A stretch of DNA of 64,000 nt. It comes from Paragorgia papillata. Lineage: Eukaryota > Cnidaria > Anthozoa > Scleralcyonacea > Coralliidae. This document shows, piece after piece, positions 44,112-57,600 of this stretch. Positions within the stretch are counted from its first letter, which is position 1. Every line of letters begins with the position of its first letter. The notes beneath the pieces are model-generated. The model was not told the origin of the DNA, made no database searches, and was given only the letters and a program-made list of their open reading frames with translations. The stretch covers positions 2,289,001 to 2,353,000 of the forward strand of contig JAWNZC010000114.1 of assembly GCA_035771165.1 (NCBI GenBank). Reading direction: 5' to 3'. The position numbers and the translations under genes were made by a program.

Positions 44112-44390
44112 GAAAATTAAAAGTTTCTAAAACGCAACATGCACAGCACTTAATGACCTTTTAAAAGTTATTAAATTAAAACTTGTACGAGTTGTATCGA
44201 AAAACGAAAGGTCGCACTGGAGAATAAATTAGTAGATTTGAGTCGCGTGTTAGGCAACATGTTTTTCAGCACGTTAATAGTGCATCGTATGAGCATAGTT
44301 TGTTTTCTATTGTTTCGTAAAAATTTGGGCAACTTGCGAGATTTTTTTGGGCAAATGGTTCAACGCCCCCCCTGGAAAAAAATGCCCATA
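44112..44390. other. No supported gene
   Basis: Sequence after the satellite, starting GAAAATTAAAAGTTTC. An open minus frame (44266-44610) spans the short tandem at 44395-44480 and has no recognisable domain. Confidence 0.45.
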
Positions 44391-44394
44391 CGCC

Positions 44395-44480
44395 TATGGG
44401 GACACTAATAGCAAGCGTACGAGTATCTGGGACACTAATAGCAGGCGTACAATTGTCTGGGATACTAATTTCAGGCGACG
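44395..44480. repeat. Three tandem GGGACACTAATAGCAGGCGT units
   Basis: GGGGACACTAATAGCAAGCG, TGGGACACTAATAGCAGGCG and TGGGATACTAATTTCAGGCG follow at about 30-bp spacing. The TCTGGGACACT core is also in every 209-bp satellite unit just upstream. Confidence 0.8.
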
Positions 44481-45406
44481 CTAGGGGCATGCGGATTTTT
44501 TGGCTCCAGAATTTTTTTCTGCGCGCAACTCGGAAAATTTCTTGATCTGTGTTCAATACTAAACAGCATAAACACATTTCAAAATTACCCTTGCTACAAG
44601 CGAATTTCAAGGTATAGCGCGGATATCATTTTGCAAAGGAATTGGCGGGCTCCCCACAAAGTAAGCAATCGCAGACTTACTAGCGAACCAACAGCAGAAT
44701 AACTGTGTTAAACGTACATAATCTGATCTATATTTTGATTTTATACAGGTGGAGGTTGCCAGTTTTTTTTATGAAAACTGATGCACGCACACCACCCCGA
44801 AACTCGCCGATTGACAAGATTTCGTGGTGTAAACTACTGTACATGCTAAATTGAATCGGTTTCTTTCAACTTTTTGTCAGTTTTACAAATGAAATTGTAC
44901 ACGAAAGCCCATGCTAAATTATGCAAGAAAACTTTACTTTTCTATCAGTTACTGGTACGGGACCGAGAAAATGTCCGAAAGGACTCTTGAACGTTTGCCA
45001 GTTAAAAAATGTATTACTTATTCTAAAACAATTAGCGGTTGTTTACGGTTTACTCGGCTCGTTGTCTAATAGTCAAGGGTGTTCAGACATTAAACTTGTA
45101 AAGCTCTACCAGTTCTGTAGTCAAATCAAATTTTTCCTAGCAACGGGCCAAAATAGATCCCCATGCTAGGTATTCTCCATTTCCGTTTGACGATGTCATG
45201 CATGGGACGTCGAGAGCAGGAAAAACTAGAACTTTCGCCAATTTTAAAGTTTTTGTAACTTTTGAAGTTTTACTGAAACCAGAATTACGTGCCAAAAAGC
45301 ACGCATGCGCTTCTCAATTTATCAAATCTGGACTTGAAGGGCTATTTTCAACAAAAAAAAGAATAAGTTTTGTCGAAACACCACGCAAAATATTTATTTG
45401 CTTATA
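44481..45406. other. No supported gene
   Basis: AT-rich DNA with scattered short open frames on the plus strand (44921-45169, 45198-45509). None has a domain, and I found no splice chain. Confidence 0.45.
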
Positions 45407-45577
45407 CAGTCGAACCCCTATTAAGCGGCCACCCTCTATTAAACAGCCACTTGTCAAAAACCCTAAAATATTCCCTGTAATTTATTACTATAGATTACCC
45501 CTCTATTAAACGGCCACCTCTAATAAGCGGCCACAAAGCCATTCCCCGAAGGTGGCCGCTTAATAGACGTTCGACTG
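45407..45577. mobile_element. MITE with CAGTCGAACCCCTATTAAGC ends
   Basis: The left end CAGTCGAACCCCTATTAAGC and the complementary right end CAGTCGAACGTCTATTAAGC are inverted repeats, followed by GGCCACC. The left flank is TA and the right flank CA, compatible with a decayed TA duplication of a Tc1/mariner-type element. Internal copies of CTCTATTAAACGGCCACC repeat the end sequence. The outer flanks TATTTATTTGCTTA and TAAGCAAATA also pair, so it may be nested in another palindrome. Confidence 0.8.
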
Positions 45578-45879
45578 CAAGTATTTATATATAAATATTT
45601 AAGCAAATAACAATTTTACTCGGCTTCCCCTCGTGTCTTTATATCTCATAAAACACTCCTGTTCGTTTATAAACAGTACATAAAACCCATGCGTACTTTT
45701 GCCCTAGGTGTAAACTTAGGATAATTAACTATTTGATTTATCAAATAGTATTTATACTAGCGGAAATTATAAAACGTACTTTTTCTCACTTCCTTTTCGT
45801 TTTGTATTCATTTTATACCTTTTTGCAATATATAGAACACAAAAGTATCTTTTGTGAAAAATTTTTTCCCAACCGTTAG

Positions 45880-45990
45880 CAACTTTGCCGCTCTCTCCTC
45901 CGCAGAGGCTTGGAGGAGAAGACGCGCGAGGAATGATGGGAAGAGGGAAAGAAAAGTAGCCTAGCGTGGCTCTGCCAGATAATGTTGTCA
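45880..45990. repeat. Diverged relative of 47515-47620
   Basis: GCAACTTTGCCGCTCTCTCC, GCGCGAGGAATGATGGGAAG and CTCTGCCAGATAATG occur in the same order as on the minus strand of 47515-47620 (GGCAAAGTTCTCTCCTCAGA, GCGCGCGGAGAACTTCGGGA, CTCTGCCAGATAATG). It is a dispersed family of unknown type. Confidence 0.5.
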
Positions 45991-46031
45991 ATATGGCGCC
46001 CAAATTCCGTGATGGACTAGGCAACCGACTA

Positions 46032-46450
46032 CACGCGTAAAAATCTCGCAAGTTGTTACACCATTGTTGCCTGAACAATGCTGTAACAACTTGTTGACAT
46101 ATGTGAACAACATTGATAAATGAACAACATTGTTCATCATTGTTTCAACAAGTTGTTACAGCTTGATGAAACAACAGTTGTTCACGCATGTTGGATGTTC
46201 ACCATTGTTGTAACATTGTCGTTCATCGTTGTTATTTCGTCATGCTGTAACATGTTGTATCATGTACGAACAACGTTGTTAGCTATAAAAATGTGCTGTT
46301 GGAACAACTTGTTCACGACTGTTGATTTATCCGTGAACAAGTTGTTCGAACCATAAGTGAACAACTTGTTGACAACTTGTTCACGGATCGCAGCACAACA
46401 TTGTTCACGCCTGTTGACAACCGTGAACAAGTTGTGCGTTTTTACGCGTG
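46032..46450. mobile_element. MITE with CACGCGTAAAAA ends
   Basis: CACGCGTAAAAATCTCGCAA at the left and the complement CACGCGTAAAAACGCACAAC at the right are inverted. The interior is a dense series of short palindromes (AACAACTTGTTGACAACTTG, TGTTCACG...CGTGAACA), so the whole element is strongly self-complementary. No clear target duplication. Confidence 0.78.
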
Positions 46451-46960
46451 TCCCCGAGAAGTTTAAATCAAAAGACACTAAACTGTTGTAAACATAGATC
46501 TTACCTATGATAAGTTTCACGTATACACGTAGTGCATGTGGTACGTTTGCGAGCTTGGTGTAATGTAGAAAGTTAGCGCTGAGAATATTCCAGCGCATGC
46601 AGTTCGTCCGCTTTGTATATCAACGATCGATATTAAAACGTTTCTCAGTCGCAGCGTTTCGAATTTTTTGATTCGTTCCGGGTGATTTCCATAGAAGAAT
46701 TCAGAACTAATAACGTCCAGAACAACATTCTAGACTTAAGATCTTGAAGAAAACATTGTACTTCGTGCGAACTATCGTCGCTATCTCCCATGACCAGAGA
46801 ACCGCAGATTTGTTTTTATAAAATAACATGTATACTACGCGAGCCCTGATTGGTCAATTGCCGTGTTTGGATCAGAGTATCCAAACACGGAAAATTCCCG
46901 CCAAAACGATTTTTTGAAAATGTCGGACAGTACATCATATTCACTTGTGATTATTTTATA

Positions 46961-47150
46961 AAAGAAATACCAAATGGTTTTTTCCGTGTTTGGAGACTCT
47001 TATCCAAACACTTGGGAAATTGCTCGACTTTCGAAAAGCTAAAAACACTCGCCTACGGCTCGTGTTTTGTTACGCTTTTCTCCAGTCTCGCAATTTCCCG
47101 CGTGTTTGGATCAGAGTATCCAAACACGGAAAACCATTTGGTATTTCTTT
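46961..47150. repeat. Inverted repeat with TCCGTGTTTGGA modules
   Basis: AAAGAAATACCAAATGGTTT at the left and AACCATTTGGTATTTCTTT at the right are inverted, each followed inward by CCGTGTTTGGA or its complement. The palindrome GTGTTTGGATCAGAGTATCC (with CAAACAC) occurs at 46863 and again at 47102, so a larger element at about 46855-47150 is likely. Confidence 0.75.
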
Positions 47151-48088
47151 AATACTCCACTGAAATCTCTTTGTATTCGGTTCGTTTGCCGACTTCGAAT
47201 TCGGTGTTAAAAAGTCCTTCTCCGGCATACTTGCACTTATTGCAAAGCATTCTATATCTTCTTCTGCATTATGGTTATCGTAAAGAAAATAAAGAAGTCT
47301 AAATTAATTGAAATATAGTTTACATCTAAATTGATTTAAAATAGCAGACACGTAAATAACAGCAAGAATCAAATAAATTCATGTAATCGCACTATTTCTT
47401 CACGAAAATCGTCATGCTAACCTTTGATACTTAGATCTTGAAGGGAGTGCTGAATTTCTCCCAAATCGTCGGTTTTTTATGCCACTTACCACAGAACCGC
47501 ACATTATCTGGCAGAGGCTTCTCGCTCTTTCTCACCTCTTTTTCCACCTTCCCGAAGTTCTCCGCGCGCTTTACGATTGCCCGTGCGCCTATTCGCCTCT
47601 GAGGAGAGAACTTTGCCGCGAAAATCTAATGATCTTAGCAACCGGTTGTCTAGCACCGAAAGATGGCGGCGGTACATTTAACCATAATGCTTTGCGACCT
47701 CAAATCAGCTCAAATACCTACTAAACATTGTTTATCATGCTAAGGATGGATTAAATAAGCATGAACTTCATTCCTATCAAAGTTTACCCTTTTAAAACCT
47801 TATCTTCCAATTATTCTGCAAGAAACAATATTTAATGTGCGCAAAGGATTGTGGTTAAATGTACAAGACGCCATCTTTTTCGGTACGCTCAATTAGTACA
47901 CTACTTTCCCATCGACGAGTGTCGGCTATACTGACCATGTCGATTTCGCTTAGCTTTCGAAACTATTTCTTACCTTGTATAAACTGACAGAAACCGTTCC
48001 AAAAAAAAAAGATTTGTAGACCAATAATTAACACTTTTCAAACATCAAAAGTCCTCGAGAGAGAAAAGACGTGATCCACTTTTATAGT
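47151..48088. other. No supported gene
   Basis: The plus frame at 47479-47724 and the complementary minus frame overlap the dispersed family noted at 45880-45990. The short motif AAAGATGGCGGCGGTACATT lies near 47659 and CAAGACGCCATCTTTTTCGG near 47865, a second weak inverted pair. Confidence 0.4.
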
Positions 48089-48205
48089 TTATTCTCCACG
48101 AAAACAACTCGAGTACTTCTCCAATACCTGGCCATCAATGGCGAACGTGTCGAATATCTGGCGATAGCTGTCGAGTACGACGTAAGTGCGGTCCAAGACG
48201 AACAT
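48089..48205 (-). pseudogene. Coding-like fragment of unknown family
   Basis: From ATG at 48205 the minus strand reads MFVLDRTYVVLDSYRQIFDT, then FAIDGQVLEKYSSCFRGE and TAA (38 residues). A splice-acceptor-like GGCTACCAG precedes it by about 15 bp. Codon composition looks protein-like, but I do not recognise the family. It may be the 3' end of a transposon gene; AATAAA overlaps the stop (GAATAAACT). Confidence 0.25.
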
Positions 48206-48499
48206 TTCAAGACCTCCACCCTGGTAGCCAGGCCCAATTTCAAAATATAGGCCAGCTAACCACTAATTTCATTCTCATAAATCCCCTGATGACGATTGCA
48301 ATTTCACGATTATATCAAATAAAAATTAATTAAAAAAAATTATGGTAATAAAGATTCTTCTTCTCTTCATTTAGTGGTTACACTGGCCCATATTCATTGA
48401 TTGCGCCATGGTTCCCACTGACAGGTCAGCGTACCGCCACAAAAAAAAAAAAACACGCAAAAATACACCATAGACAAGACTAGATTCTATAAGAGTAGA

Positions 48500-48645
48500 C
48501 TCTAGTCTTTATAAAGACCTCTTTTACGGGTCATCTTTCTAATAAAGACCGCTTCTACGGGTCACATTTCTATAAGACTATAATAAAACAAAAAAGACCG
48601 CTTCTACGGGTCAAATTTCTATAAGACTATAATAAAACCAAATAA
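48500..48645. repeat. Short tandem, GACCGCTTCTACGGGTCA units
   Basis: TAAAGACCTCTTTTACGGGT, TAAAGACCGCTTCTACGGGT and AAAGACCGCTTCTACGGGTC units with TTTCTATAAGACTATAATAA spacers give three copies. It lies immediately before the 684-bp satellite. Confidence 0.85.
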
Positions 48646-51600
48646 GTTGCACAATACCAGGGGGGCAATGACTAGTATATTACCTTTGAGCACAACGGTA
48701 ATTTTACGTTTGGAATGCTCTACTGCATTTGAGCTCAGCAACCACCAACTAAATAGAACCCTATAGCTCCCAATATTTGTGGCTGTGATTTTCTCAGTGC
48801 AGAGGTGGAAATAGACATAGCAGGGAAAGTCCTTGGGTAGGAAGTTGTATTGCTTTCTACAGTAGAGGTGAGATAAGCGACAGGGGTACCAGGTAATTTA
48901 TAGGAAGTGGGTAGGAATAGGTTTCATTGCCCTCAAGAGAACAATGATTACAGCTAGGACTAAGGATCAGTAAGGATAGGTAAAGGAATCGCAAACCCCA
49001 ACTCTACTATAGAAAGCAATTCAACTTAATATCCAAGATCTTTTCTCTACTATCTCTACTCCCATCGCTGCAAAGAAAAGATCATGCCTGCAGTACAGAG
49101 ATAGCCTTAATGTTCTGTCAGTGGCTGCTGGGGCAAAATGCAACGAGATGTATACTTTTAGTACGGAAATGCAGAGTCAAAGGTAACCAATAGCCACACA
49201 CCCCACCCAATGCGGTTACTTCATAGTCTCTTGTCGAAAACTATAATTATTAACCACTTAGGCCCAGGAATCCCACAGGCAACATATGTTGCAGAATAAA
49301 CTATACTGTACTGGCAACCAGGCCCTGAACCACAAGTTGCATAATGCAATGGGCCCATGACTAGTATATTACCTTTGAGCACAATTTTTCATCACTAGAT
49401 TTTGGACGGAAATACTGCAATTGAGCTCAGCAACCAAATAGAACCTTATAGCTCCCAGTATTTGTGGCTGTGATTTTCTCAGTGCAGAGGTGGAAATAGA
49501 CATAGCAGGGAAAGTCCTCGGGTAGGAAGTTGTATTGCTTTCTACAGTAGAGGTGAGATAAGCGACAGGGGTACCAGGTAATTTATAGGAAGTGGGTAGG
49601 AATAGGTTTCATTGCCCTCAAGAGAACAATGATTACAGCTAGGACTAAGGATCAGTAAGGATAGGTAAAGGAATCGCAAACCCCAACTCTACTATAGAAA
49701 GCAATTCAACTTAATATCCAAGATCTTTTCTCTACTATCTTTACTCCCATCGCTGCAAAGAAAAGATCATGCCTGCAGTACAGAGATAGCCTTAATGTTC
49801 TGTCAGTGGCTGCTGGGGCAAAATGCAACGAGATGTATACTTTTAGTACGGAAATGCAGAGTCAAAGGTAACCAATAGCCACACACCCCACCCAATGTGG
49901 TTACTTCATAGTCTCTTGTCGAACACTATAATTATTAACCACTTAGGCCCAGGAATCCCACAGGCAACATATGTTGCAGAATAAACTATACTGTACTGGC
50001 AACCAGGCCCTGAACCACAAGTTGCATAATGCAATGGGCCCATGACTAGTATATTACCTTTGAGCACAATTTTTCATCACTAGATTTTGGACGGAAATAC
50101 TGCATTTGAGCTCAGCAACCAAATAGAACCTTATAGCTCCCAGTATTTGTGGCTGTGATTTTCTCAGTGCAGAGGTGGAAATAGACATAGCAGGGAAAGT
50201 CCTCGGGTAGGAAGTTGTATTGCTTTCTACAGTAGAGGTGAGATAAGCGACAGGGGTACCAGGTAATTTATAGGAAGTGGGTAGGAATAGGTTTCATTGC
50301 CCTCAAGAGAACAATGATTACAGCTAGGACTAAGGATCAGTAAGGATAGGTAAAGGAATCGCAAACCCCAACTCTACTATAGAAAGCAATTCAACTTAAT
50401 ATCCAAGATCTTTTCTCTACTATCTCTACTCCCATCGCTGCAAAGAAAAGATCATGCCTGCAGTACAGAGATAGCCTTAATGTTCTGTCAGTGGCTGCTG
50501 GGGCAAAATGCAACGAGATGTATACTTTTAGTACGGAAATGCAGAGTCAAAGGTAACCAATAGCCACACACCCCACCCAATGTGGTTACTTCATAGTCTC
50601 TTGTCGAACACTATATTATTAACCACTTAGGCCCAGGAATCCCACAGGCAACATATGTTGCAGAATAAACTATACTGTACTGGCAAACCAGGCCCTGAAC
50701 CACAAGTTGCATAATGCAATGGGCCCATGACTAGTATATTACCTTTGAGCACAATTTTTCATCACTAGATTTTGGACGGAAATACTGCATTTGAGCTCAG
50801 CAACCAAATAGAACCTTATAGCTCCCAGTATTTGTGGCTGTGATTTTCTCAGTGCAGAGGTGGAAATAGACATAGCAGGGAAAGTCCTCGGGTAGGAAGT
50901 TGTATTGCTTTCTACAGTAGAGGTGAGATAAGCGACAGGGGTACCAGGTAATTTATAGGAAGTGGGTAGGAAAGGTTTCATTGCCCTCAAGAGAACAATG
51001 ATTACAGCTAGGACTAAGGATCAGTAAGGATAGGTAAAGGAATCGCAAACCCCAACTCTACTATAGAAAGCAATTCAACTTAATATCCAAGATCTTTTCT
51101 CTACTATCTCTACTCCCATCGCTGCAAAGAAAAGATCATGCCTGCAGTACAGAGATAGCCTTAATGTTCTGTCAGTGGCTGCTGGGGCAAAATGCAACGA
51201 GATGTATACTTTTAGTACGGAAATGCAGAGTCAAAGGTAACCAATAGCCACACACCCCACCCAATGTGGTTACTTCATAGTCTCTTGTCGAACACTATAA
51301 TTATTAACCACTTAGGCCCAGGAATCCCACAGGCAACATATGTTGCAGAATAAACTATACTGTACTGGCAATCAGGCCCTGAACCACAAGTTGCATAATG
51401 CAATGGGCCCATGACTAGTATATTACCTTTGAGCACAATTTTTCATCACTAGATTTTGGACGGAAATACTGCATTTGAGCTCAGCAACCAAATAGAACCT
51501 TATAGCTCCCAGTATTTGTGGCTGTGATTTTCTCAGTGCAGAGGTGGAAATAGACATAGCAGGGAAAGTCCTCGGGTAGGAAGTTGTATTGCTTTCTACA

Positions 51601-54600
51601 GTAGAGGTGAGATAAGCGACAGGGGTACCAGGTAATTTATAGGAAGTGGGTAGGAAAGGTTTCATTGCCCTCAAGAGAACAATGATTACAGCTAGGACTA
51701 AGGATCAGTAAGGATAGGTAAAGGAATCGCAAACCCCAACTCTACTATAGAAAGCAATTCAACTTAATATCCAAGATCTTTTCTCTACTATCTCTACTCC
51801 CATCGCTGCAAAGAAAAGATCATGCCTGCAGTACAGAGATAGCCTTAATGTTCTGTCAGTGGCTGCTGGGGCAAAATGCAACGAGATGTATACTTTTAGT
51901 ACGGAAATGCAGAGTCAAAGGTAACCAATAGCCACACACCCCACCCAATGTGGTTACTTCATAGTCTCTTGTCGAACACTATATTATTAACCACTTAGGC
52001 TCAGGAATCCCACAGGCAACATATGTTGCAGAATAAACTATACTGTACTGGCAACCAGGCCCTGAACCACAAGTTGCATAATGCAATGGGCCCATGACTA
52101 GTATATTACCTTTGAGCACAATTTTTCATCACTAGATTTTGGACGGAAATACTGCATTTGAGCTCAGCAACCAAATAGAACCTTATAGCTCCCAGTATTT
52201 GTGGCTGTGATTTTCTCAGTGCAGAGGTGGAAATAGACATAGCAGGGAAAGTCCTCGGGTAGGAAGTTGTATTGCTTTCTACAGTAGAGGTGAGATAAGC
52301 GACATGGGTACCAGGTAATTTATAGGAAGTGGGTAGGAAAGGTTTCATTGCCCTCAAGAGAACAATGATTACAGCTAGGACTAAGGATCAGTAAGGATAG
52401 GTAAAGGAATCGCAAACCCCAACTCTACTATAGAAAGCAATTCAACTTAATATCCAAGATCTTTTCTCTACTATCTCTACTCCCATCGCTGCAAAGAAAA
52501 GATCATGCCTGCAGTACAGAGATAGCCTTAATGTTCTGTCAGTGGCTGCTGGGGCAAAATGCAACGAGATGTATACTTTTAGTACGGAAATGCAGAGTCA
52601 AAGGTAACCAATAGCCACACACCCCACCCAATGTGGTTACTTCATAGTCTCTTGTCGAACACTATAATTATTAACCACTTAGGCCCAGGAATCCCACAGG
52701 CAACATATGTTGCAGAATAAACTATACTGTACTGGCAACCAGGCCCTGAACCACAAGTTGCATAATGCAATGGGCCCATGACTAGTATATTACCTTTGAG
52801 CACAATTTTTCATCACTAGATTTTGGACGGAAATACTGCATTTGAGCTCAGCAACCAAATAGAACCTTATAGCTCCCAGTATTTGTGGCTGTGATTTTCT
52901 CAGTGCAGAGGTGGAAATAGACATAGCAGGGAAAGTCCTCGGGTAGGAAGTTGTATTGCTTTCTACAGTAGAGGTGAGATAAGCGACAGGGGTACCAGGT
53001 AATTTATAGGAAGTGGGTAGGAAAGGTTTCATTGCCCTCAAGAGAACAATGATTACAGCTAGGACTAAGGATCAGTAAGGATAGGTAAAGGAATCGCAAA
53101 CCCCAACTCTACTATAGAAAGCAATTCAACTTAATATCCAAGATCTTTTCTCTACTATCTCTACTCCCATCGCTGCAAAGAAAAGATCATGCCTGCAGTA
53201 CAGAGATAGCCTTAATGTTCTGTCAGTGGCTGCTGGGGCAAAATGCAACGAGATGTATACTTTTAGTACGGAAATGCAGAGTCAAAGGTAACCAATAGCC
53301 ACACACCCCACCCAATGTGGTTACTTCATAGTCTCTTGTCGAACACTATATTATTAACCACTTAGGCCCAGGAATCCCACAGGCAACATATGTTGCAGAA
53401 TAAACTATACTGTACTGGCAACCAGGCCCTGAACCACAAGTTGCATAATGCAATGGGCCCATGACTAGTATATTACCTTTGAGCACAATTTTTCATCACT
53501 AGATTTTGGACGGAAATACTGCATTTGAGCTCAGCAACCAAATAGAACCTTATAGCTCCCAGTATTTGTGGCTGTGATTTTCTCAGTGCAGAGGTGGAAA
53601 TAGACATAGCAGGGAAAGTCCTCGGGTAGGAAGTTGTATTGCTTTCTACAGTAGAGGTGAGATAAGCGACAGGGGTACCAGGTAATTTATAGGAAGTGGG
53701 TAGGAAAGGTTTCATTGCCCTCAAGAGAACAATGATTACAGCTAGGACTAAGGATCAGTAAGGATAGGTAAAGGAATCGCAAACCCCAACTCTACTATAG
53801 AAAGCAATTCAACTTAATATCCAAGATCTTTTCTCTACTATCTCTACTCCCATCGCTGCAAAGAAAAGATCATGCCTGCAGTACAGAGATAGCCTTAATG
53901 TTCTGTCAGTGGCTGCTGGGGCAAAATGCAACGAGATGTATACTTTTAGTACGGAAATGCAGAGTCAAAGGTAACCAATAGCCACACACCCCACCCAATG
54001 TGGTTACTTCATAGTCTCTTGTCGAACACTATATTATTAACCACTTAGGCCCAGGAATCCCACAGGCAACATATGTTGCAGAATAAACTATACTGTACTG
54101 GCAACCAGGCCCTGAACCACAAGTTGCATAATGCAATGGGCCCATGACTAGTATATTACCTTTGAGCACAATTTTTCATCACTAGATTTTGGACGGAAAT
54201 ACTGCATTTGAGCTCAGCAACCAAATAGAACCTTATAGCTCCCAGTATTTGTGGCTGTGATTTTCTCAGTGCAGAGGTGGAAATAGACATAGCAGGGAAA
54301 GTCCTCGGGTAGGAAGTTGTATTGCTTTCTACAGTAGAGGCGAGATAAGCGACAGGGGTACCAGGTAATTTATAGGAAGTGGGTAGGAAAGGTTTCATTG
54401 CCCTCAAGAGAACAATGATTACAGCTAGGACTAAGGATCAGTAAGGATAGGTAAAGGAATCGCAAACCCCAACTCTACTATAGAAAGCAATTCAACTTAA
54501 TATCCAAGATCTTTTCTCTACTATCTCTACTCCCATCGCTGCAAAGAAAAGATCATGCCTGCAGTACAGAGATAGCCTTAATGTTCTGTCAGTGGCTGCT

Positions 54601-57600
54601 GGGGCAAAATGCAACGAGATGTATACTTTTAGTACGGAAATGCAGAGTCAAAGGTAACCAATAGCCACACACCCCACCCAATGTGGTTACTTCATAGTCT
54701 CTTGTCGAACACTATATTATTAACCACTTAGGCCCAGGAATCCCACAGGCAACATATGTTGCAGAATAAACTATACTGTACTGGCAACCAGGCCCTGAAC
54801 CACAAGTTGCATAATGCAATGGGCCCATGACTAGTATATTACCTTTGAGCACAATTTTTCATCACTAGATTTTGGACGGAAATACTGCATTTGAGCTCAG
54901 CAACCAAATAGAACCTTATAGCTCCCAGTATTTGTGGCTGTGATTTTCTCAGTGCAGAGGTGGAAATAGACATAGCAGGGAAAGTCCTCGGGTAGGAAGT
55001 TGTATTGCTTTCTACAGTAGAGGTGAGATAAGCGACAGGGGTACCAGGTAATTTATAGGAAGTGGGTAGGAAAGGTTTCATTGCCCTCAAGAGAACAATG
55101 ATTACAGCTAGGACTAAGGATCAGTAAGGATAGGTAAAGGAATCGCAAACCCCAACTCTACTATAGAAAGCAATTCAACTTAATATCCAAGATCTTTTCT
55201 CTACTATCTCTACTCCCATCGCTGCAAAGAAAAGATCATGCCTGCAGTACAGAGATAGCCTTAATGTTCTGTCAGTGGCTGCTGGGGCAAAATGCAACGA
55301 GATGTATACTTTTAGTACGGAAATGCAGAGTCAAAGGTAACCAATAGCCACACACCCCACCCAATGTGGTTACTTCATAGTCTCTTGTCGAACACTATAA
55401 TTATTAACCACTTAGGCCCAGGAATCCCGCAGGCAACATATGTTGCAGAATAAACTATACTGTACTGGCAATCAGGCCCTGAACCACAAGTTGCATAATG
55501 CAATGGGCCCATGACTAGTATATTACCTTTGAGCACAATTTTTCATCACTAGATTTTGGACGGAAATACTGCATTTGAGCTCAGCAACCAAATAGAACCT
55601 TATAGCTCCCAGTATTTGTGGCTGTGATTTTCTCAGTGCAGAGGTGGAAATAGACATAGCAGGGAAAGTCCTCGGGTAGGAAGTTGTATTGCTTTCTACA
55701 GTAGAGGTGAGATAAGCGACAGGGGTACCAGGTAATTTATAGGAAGTGGGTAGGAAAGGTTTCATTGCCCTCAAGAGAACAATGATTACAGCTAGGACTA
55801 AGGATCAGTAAGGATAGGTAAAGGAATCGCAAACCCCAACTCTACTATAGAAAGCAATTCAACTTAATATCCAAGATCTTTTCTCTACTATCTCTACTCC
55901 CATCGCTGCAAAGAAAAGATCATGCCTGCAGTACAGAGATAGCCTTAATGTTCTGTCAGTGGCTGCTGGGGCAAAATGCAACGAGATGTATACTTTTAGT
56001 ACGGAAATGCAGAGTCAAAGGTAACCAATAGCCACACACCCCACCCAATGTGGTTACTTCATAGTCTCTTGTCGAACACTATAATTATTAACCACTTAGG
56101 CCCAGGAATCCCACAGGCAACATATGTTGCAGAATAAACTATACTGTACTGGCAATCAGGCCCTGAACCACAAGTTGCATAATGCAATGGGCCCATGACT
56201 AGTATATTACCTTTGAGCACAATTTTTCATCACTAGATTTTGGACGGAAATACTGCATTTGAGCTCAGCAACCAAATAGAACCTTATAGCTCCCAGTATT
56301 TGTGGCTGTGATTTTCTCAGTGCAGAGGTGGAAATAGACATAGCAGGGAAAGTCCTCGGGTAGGAAGTTGTATTGCTTTCTACAGTAGAGGTGAGATAAG
56401 CGACAGGGGTACCAGGTAATTTATAGGAAGTGGGTAGGAAAGGTTTCATTGCCCTCAAGAGAACAATGATTACAGCTAGGACTAAGGATCAGTAAGGATA
56501 GGTAAAGGAATCGCAAACCCCAACTCTACTATAGAAAGCAATTCAACTTAATATCCAAGATCTTTTCTCTACTATCTCTACTCCCATCGCTGCAAAGAAA
56601 AGATCATGCCTGCAGTACAGAGATAGCCTTAATGTTCTGTCAGTGGCTGCTGGGGCAAAATGCAACGAGATGTATACTTTTAGTACGGAAATGCAGAGTC
56701 AAAGGTAACCAATAGCCACACACCCCACCCAATGTGGTTACTTCATAGTCTCTTGTCGAACACTATAATTATTAACCACTTAGGCCCAGGAATCCCACAG
56801 GCAACATATGTTGCAGAATAAACTATACTGTACTGGCAATCAGGCCCTGAACCACAAGTTGCATAATGCAATGGGCCCATGACTAGTATATTACCTTTGA
56901 GCACAATTTTTCATCACTAGATTTTGGACGGAAATACTGCATTTGAGCTCAGCAACCAAATAGAACCTTATAGCTCCCAGTATTTGTGGCTGTGATTTTC
57001 TCAGTGCAGAGGTGGAAATAGACATAGCAGGGAAAGTCCTCGGGTAGGAAGTTGTATTGCTTTCTACAGTAGAGGTGAGATAAGCGACAGGGGTACCAGG
57101 TAATTTATAGGAAGTGGGTAGGAAAGGTTTCATTGCCCTCAAGAGAACAATGATTACAGCTAGGACTAAGGATCAGTAAGGATAGGTAAAGGAATCGCAA
57201 ACCCCAACTCTACTATAGAAAGCAATTCAACTTAATATCCAAGATCTTTTCTCTACTATCTCTACTCCCATCGCTGCAAAGAAAAGATCATGCCTGCAGT
57301 ACAGAGATAGCCTTAATGTTCTGTCAGTGGCTGCTGGGGCAAAATGCAACGAGATGTATACTTTTAGTACGGAAATGCAGAGTCAAAGGTAACCAATAGC
57401 CACACACCCCACCCAATGTGGTTACTTCATAGTCTCTTGTCGAACACTATATTATTAACCACTTAGGCCCAGGAATCCCACAGGCAACATATGTTGCAGA
57501 ATAAACTATACTGTACTGGCAACCAGGCCCTGAACCACAAGTTGCATAATGCAATGGGCCCATGACTAGTATATTACCTTTGAGCACAATTTTTCATCAC

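Noticed and set aside
44266..44610. Minus frame of 114 codons
   Set aside because: Part of it is the three-unit tandem at 44395-44480 (AISVPD repeats), and it has no domain.
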